Shown piece after piece: positions 40,761 to 42,278 of a stretch of 42,278 bases of DNA; the stretch's first letter is position 1, and every line of letters starts with the position of its first letter. The stretch is taken from the NCBI GenBank assembly GCA_016839445.1, contig JAEOUG010000049.1:1-42278 (forward strand). The letters are read 5' to 3'. Position numbers and translations under genes: made by a program. Below the pieces are notes generated by a model that saw only the letters and a list, made by a program, of their open reading frames with translations, was not told the DNA's origin and made no database searches. The stretch comes from Candidatus Thorarchaeota archaeon (GTDB taxonomy: Archaea; Asgardarchaeota; Thorarchaeia; Thorarchaeales; Thorarchaeaceae).

Positions 40761-42278
40761 TCATGTCGCTCTTCGCTTCCGCAGGTACAGACCTCCCAGA
40801 GCTAGCTCGAGAAAGAGCAGGCCACCAAGTCCCCCGATTGAGATGACAAGCAGTGAATCTGGCTCGCTTGCCCCAGGCGGGTCGATATGGAACTCCATCA
40901 AGTCAGACGCCTCCCAGTAGAAGTCTGTGTAACTTGCACTGACATGCGCGCCGACCGTGTAGATCCCCTTAGTGAAGACTGTCTTCAGGTTGGCAATGGT
41001 GTCATCTGAGGTCCACCCATACCAGCCAAAACCATAGTCGACGAGCTCCGCGGACACTATGAGATCAAGGTCCTGGTTGATGATTGTAAGGTAGACTGTC
41101 GCGCCAACGATAGGCTCGTTGGTCTCTGGGCAGCCAAGAAAGACTGCGATTGTTACTGGAATGGTCTCTTTCTCGAGGTAGTCGAAGTCGCCTATCAGTT
41201 CCAGTTCGAGCTGTCGCATGCATCTGATGTAGACTTCCTCAAGCCACGTGTTGCCATGTATGTCCTGACACTCAAGCGTGAACCAATGCTCACCGGGTTC
41301 CAGAGATGACGATGTCACTATTGAGCACTCGAGTATGTTGATTGTCGCTGTCGAAGTGATGTAAGTGTAGCGAGCAATGTCCGAAAGGTAGAGACCGTTT
41401 AGTCCCACCTCTGACTCATAGATACGGACGTATGAGACTTCGGACAAGTCCTCTATACGCACACTCCCTACAACTTGAGACGCGCGAGTGTAGGTAACAT
41501 CATGTTGGACATTGACCACAGGAACAGGCGCAGTTGTATCCTGTACAACGACGACAATCGCAGTCGACAGGATGTTGCCGTACAAGTCCGCTATCTGCAA
41601 TTCGAAAGAGTACTCTCCCACGGGGAGCATTCCCATGCTGTTCAAGAATCCCTCCGCGTAGATCCAGTCAGCCCCAGTTGTGACCATTAGGCCAACGACT
41701 TCGAAGTTGACTGTATCAGATACTGTCACCGCACCTAGCTCTGAGTAGTCACATACCTCGAAGTGGACCGATAGTGTATCGCCAAACTCAAGCAAGTACA
41801 TCGAGATGGGCTCTTCAACCCACTCAGGTGCAGTCAGGTCCTGGACATAGATAGTGATTTCCTTTGTCAGCACGTTACCGTATGGGTCCTGGAATTCCAT
41901 CGCGAGTGGGTACTCTCCCAGGTCCAGAGGATATGCAGTGGAGATGGTATCTGCGCCCAGAACGAAGTTTGCTGTATCGCTAATCCAGCTGGTAGAAACA
42001 CCAGACGCATCCCAGACGCTGAACCCAAACTCGAAGTCACCATAGTTGATGGTCAAGTCCTCAGGCTCGACCAGCCACTCTGGCGATCTTGTATCCTCGA
42101 CAATGATGGAGAATTCGACAAAGAGTGTGTTGCCCATTGTGTCGACTATCTCAAGTGTCTGGGGATATGTTCCAACGGGGTTCATCTCAGACTGAACCAA
42201 CGAAATCCAACCCTCTTCTTCAGGACTTGTGGGCACATTCCAAATCCCGTCCCAGCCCGGTTCATCGAGCCATGAGGC
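40761..42278 (-). CDS. Surface protein with Ig-like repeats and C-terminal membrane anchor (5' truncated by window)
   Basis: At least 505 residues; the frame is open through the right edge, so the GTG at 42236 is probably internal. At least three Ig-like units begin with V-x-D-x-(T/S)-(A/P)-P-x-W/V (VEDTRSPEW, VQDLTAPEW, VQDTTAPVP) and end with a D-x-Y-G-N turn and two strands, at a period of ~85-95 residues. A distinct beta domain (~365-460 of the visible part: FLGCPETNEPIVGATVYLTI, like a carboxypeptidase-regulatory Ig unit) is followed by one helix (SLLVISIGGLGGLLFLELAL) and a KRR tail. It is a cell-surface adhesin or S-layer-associated type. It ends in a hairpin plus T-tract terminator. 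Confidence 0.82.
   Translation of the reverse strand, partial: ASWLDEPGWDGIWNVPTSPEEEGWISLVQSEMNPVGTYPQTLEIVDTMGNTLFVEFSIIVEDTRSPEWLVEPEDLTINYGDFEFGFSVWDASGVSTSWISDTANFVLGADTISTAYPLDLGEYPLAMEFQDPYGNVLTKEITIYVQDLTAPEWVEEPISMYLLEFGDTLSVHFEVCDYSELGAVTVSDTVNFEVVGLMVTTGADWIYAEGFLNSMGMLPVGEYSFELQIADLYGNILSTAIVVVVQDTTAPVPVVNVQHDVTYTRASQVVGSVRIEDLSEVSYVRIYESEVGLNGLYLSDIARYTYITSTATINILECSIVTSSSLEPGEHWFTLECQDIHGNTWLEEVYIRCMRQLELELIGDFDYLEKETIPVTIAVFLGCPETNEPIVGATVYLTIINQDLDLIVSAELVDYGFGWYGWTSDDTIANLKTVFTKGIYTVGAHVSASYTDFYWEASDLMEFHIDPPGASEPDSLLVISIGGLGGLLFLELALGGLYLRKRRAT

Noticed and set aside
1..42278. tRNA, rRNA, CRISPR, insertion sequence or prophage
   Set aside because: I scanned the gaps for tRNA T-loop motifs, regular short repeats, transposase or integrase motifs and terminal repeats and found none. 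TCGAATC-like matches fall inside coding regions.

Overview
The window is archaeal and most likely comes from an Asgard archaeon (Promethearchaeota), with a Thorarchaeia-like flavour. That assignment is inference from gene content; no rRNA or other phylogenetic marker was compared. The support is: archaeal TATA boxes about 25 bases upstream of leaderless or short-leader starts; GGAGG- or GGTGAT-type ribosome binding sites, with frequent GTG and TTG starts; an archaeal-type methionyl-tRNA synthetase; surface proteins with Ser/Thr-rich linkers and one C-terminal membrane helix; and eukaryote-flavoured parts (an arrestin/Vps26-like protein, a seven-helix membrane protein with a longin/roadblock-like tail, and a 24-residue leucine-rich-repeat protein). 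I found 35 protein genes, two of them cut by the window edges. I saw no tRNA, rRNA, CRISPR array, insertion sequence or prophage, and no gap between genes longer than about 300 bases.

Layout. 1-5.3 kb: the C-terminal end of a P-type cation ATPase, a radical SAM protein, two divergent GNAT acetyltransferases (one Eis-like), an LCM-type methyltransferase and a DUF998-like membrane protein. 5.4-9.2 kb: two tandem family-5 solute-binding proteins whose conserved blocks are in circularly permuted order and which end in a membrane anchor. 9.3-13 kb: a histidine phosphatase, a small unknown, a RACE-type corrinoid activator and a DMT-type transporter. 13-18.6 kb: a sugar module (GH38 alpha-mannosidase, GPH-type sugar symporter, fucose/arabinose-isomerase-like protein). 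18.7-22 kb: the arrestin-like protein followed by a coiled-coil zinc-ribbon protein, then a RecA/RadA paralogue lacking both Walker motifs. 22.2-26.5 kb: small unknowns, an aminotransferase, a second histidine phosphatase and an ATP10/thioredoxin-like protein preceded by a nested dyad. 26.5-32.4 kb: an asymmetric heterodimeric ABC exporter and MetRS. 32.5-35.6 kb: two tandem 504-codon TPR proteins. 35.8-42.3 kb: a surface-protein region (beta-helix protein, LamG-like anchored protein, Ig-like repeat protein) with an RHH regulator, the 7TM-longin protein and the LRR protein.

The observations that most deserve follow-up are: (1) the circular permutation shared by both solute-binding proteins; (2) a shared promoter, palindrome and 5'-UTR hairpin module in front of two otherwise unrelated surface-protein genes, where the hairpin stem is kept but its sequence has changed on both sides, next to a divergent RHH regulator; (3) the arrestin-like and coiled-coil zinc-ribbon gene pair; (4) the 7TM-longin fusion.
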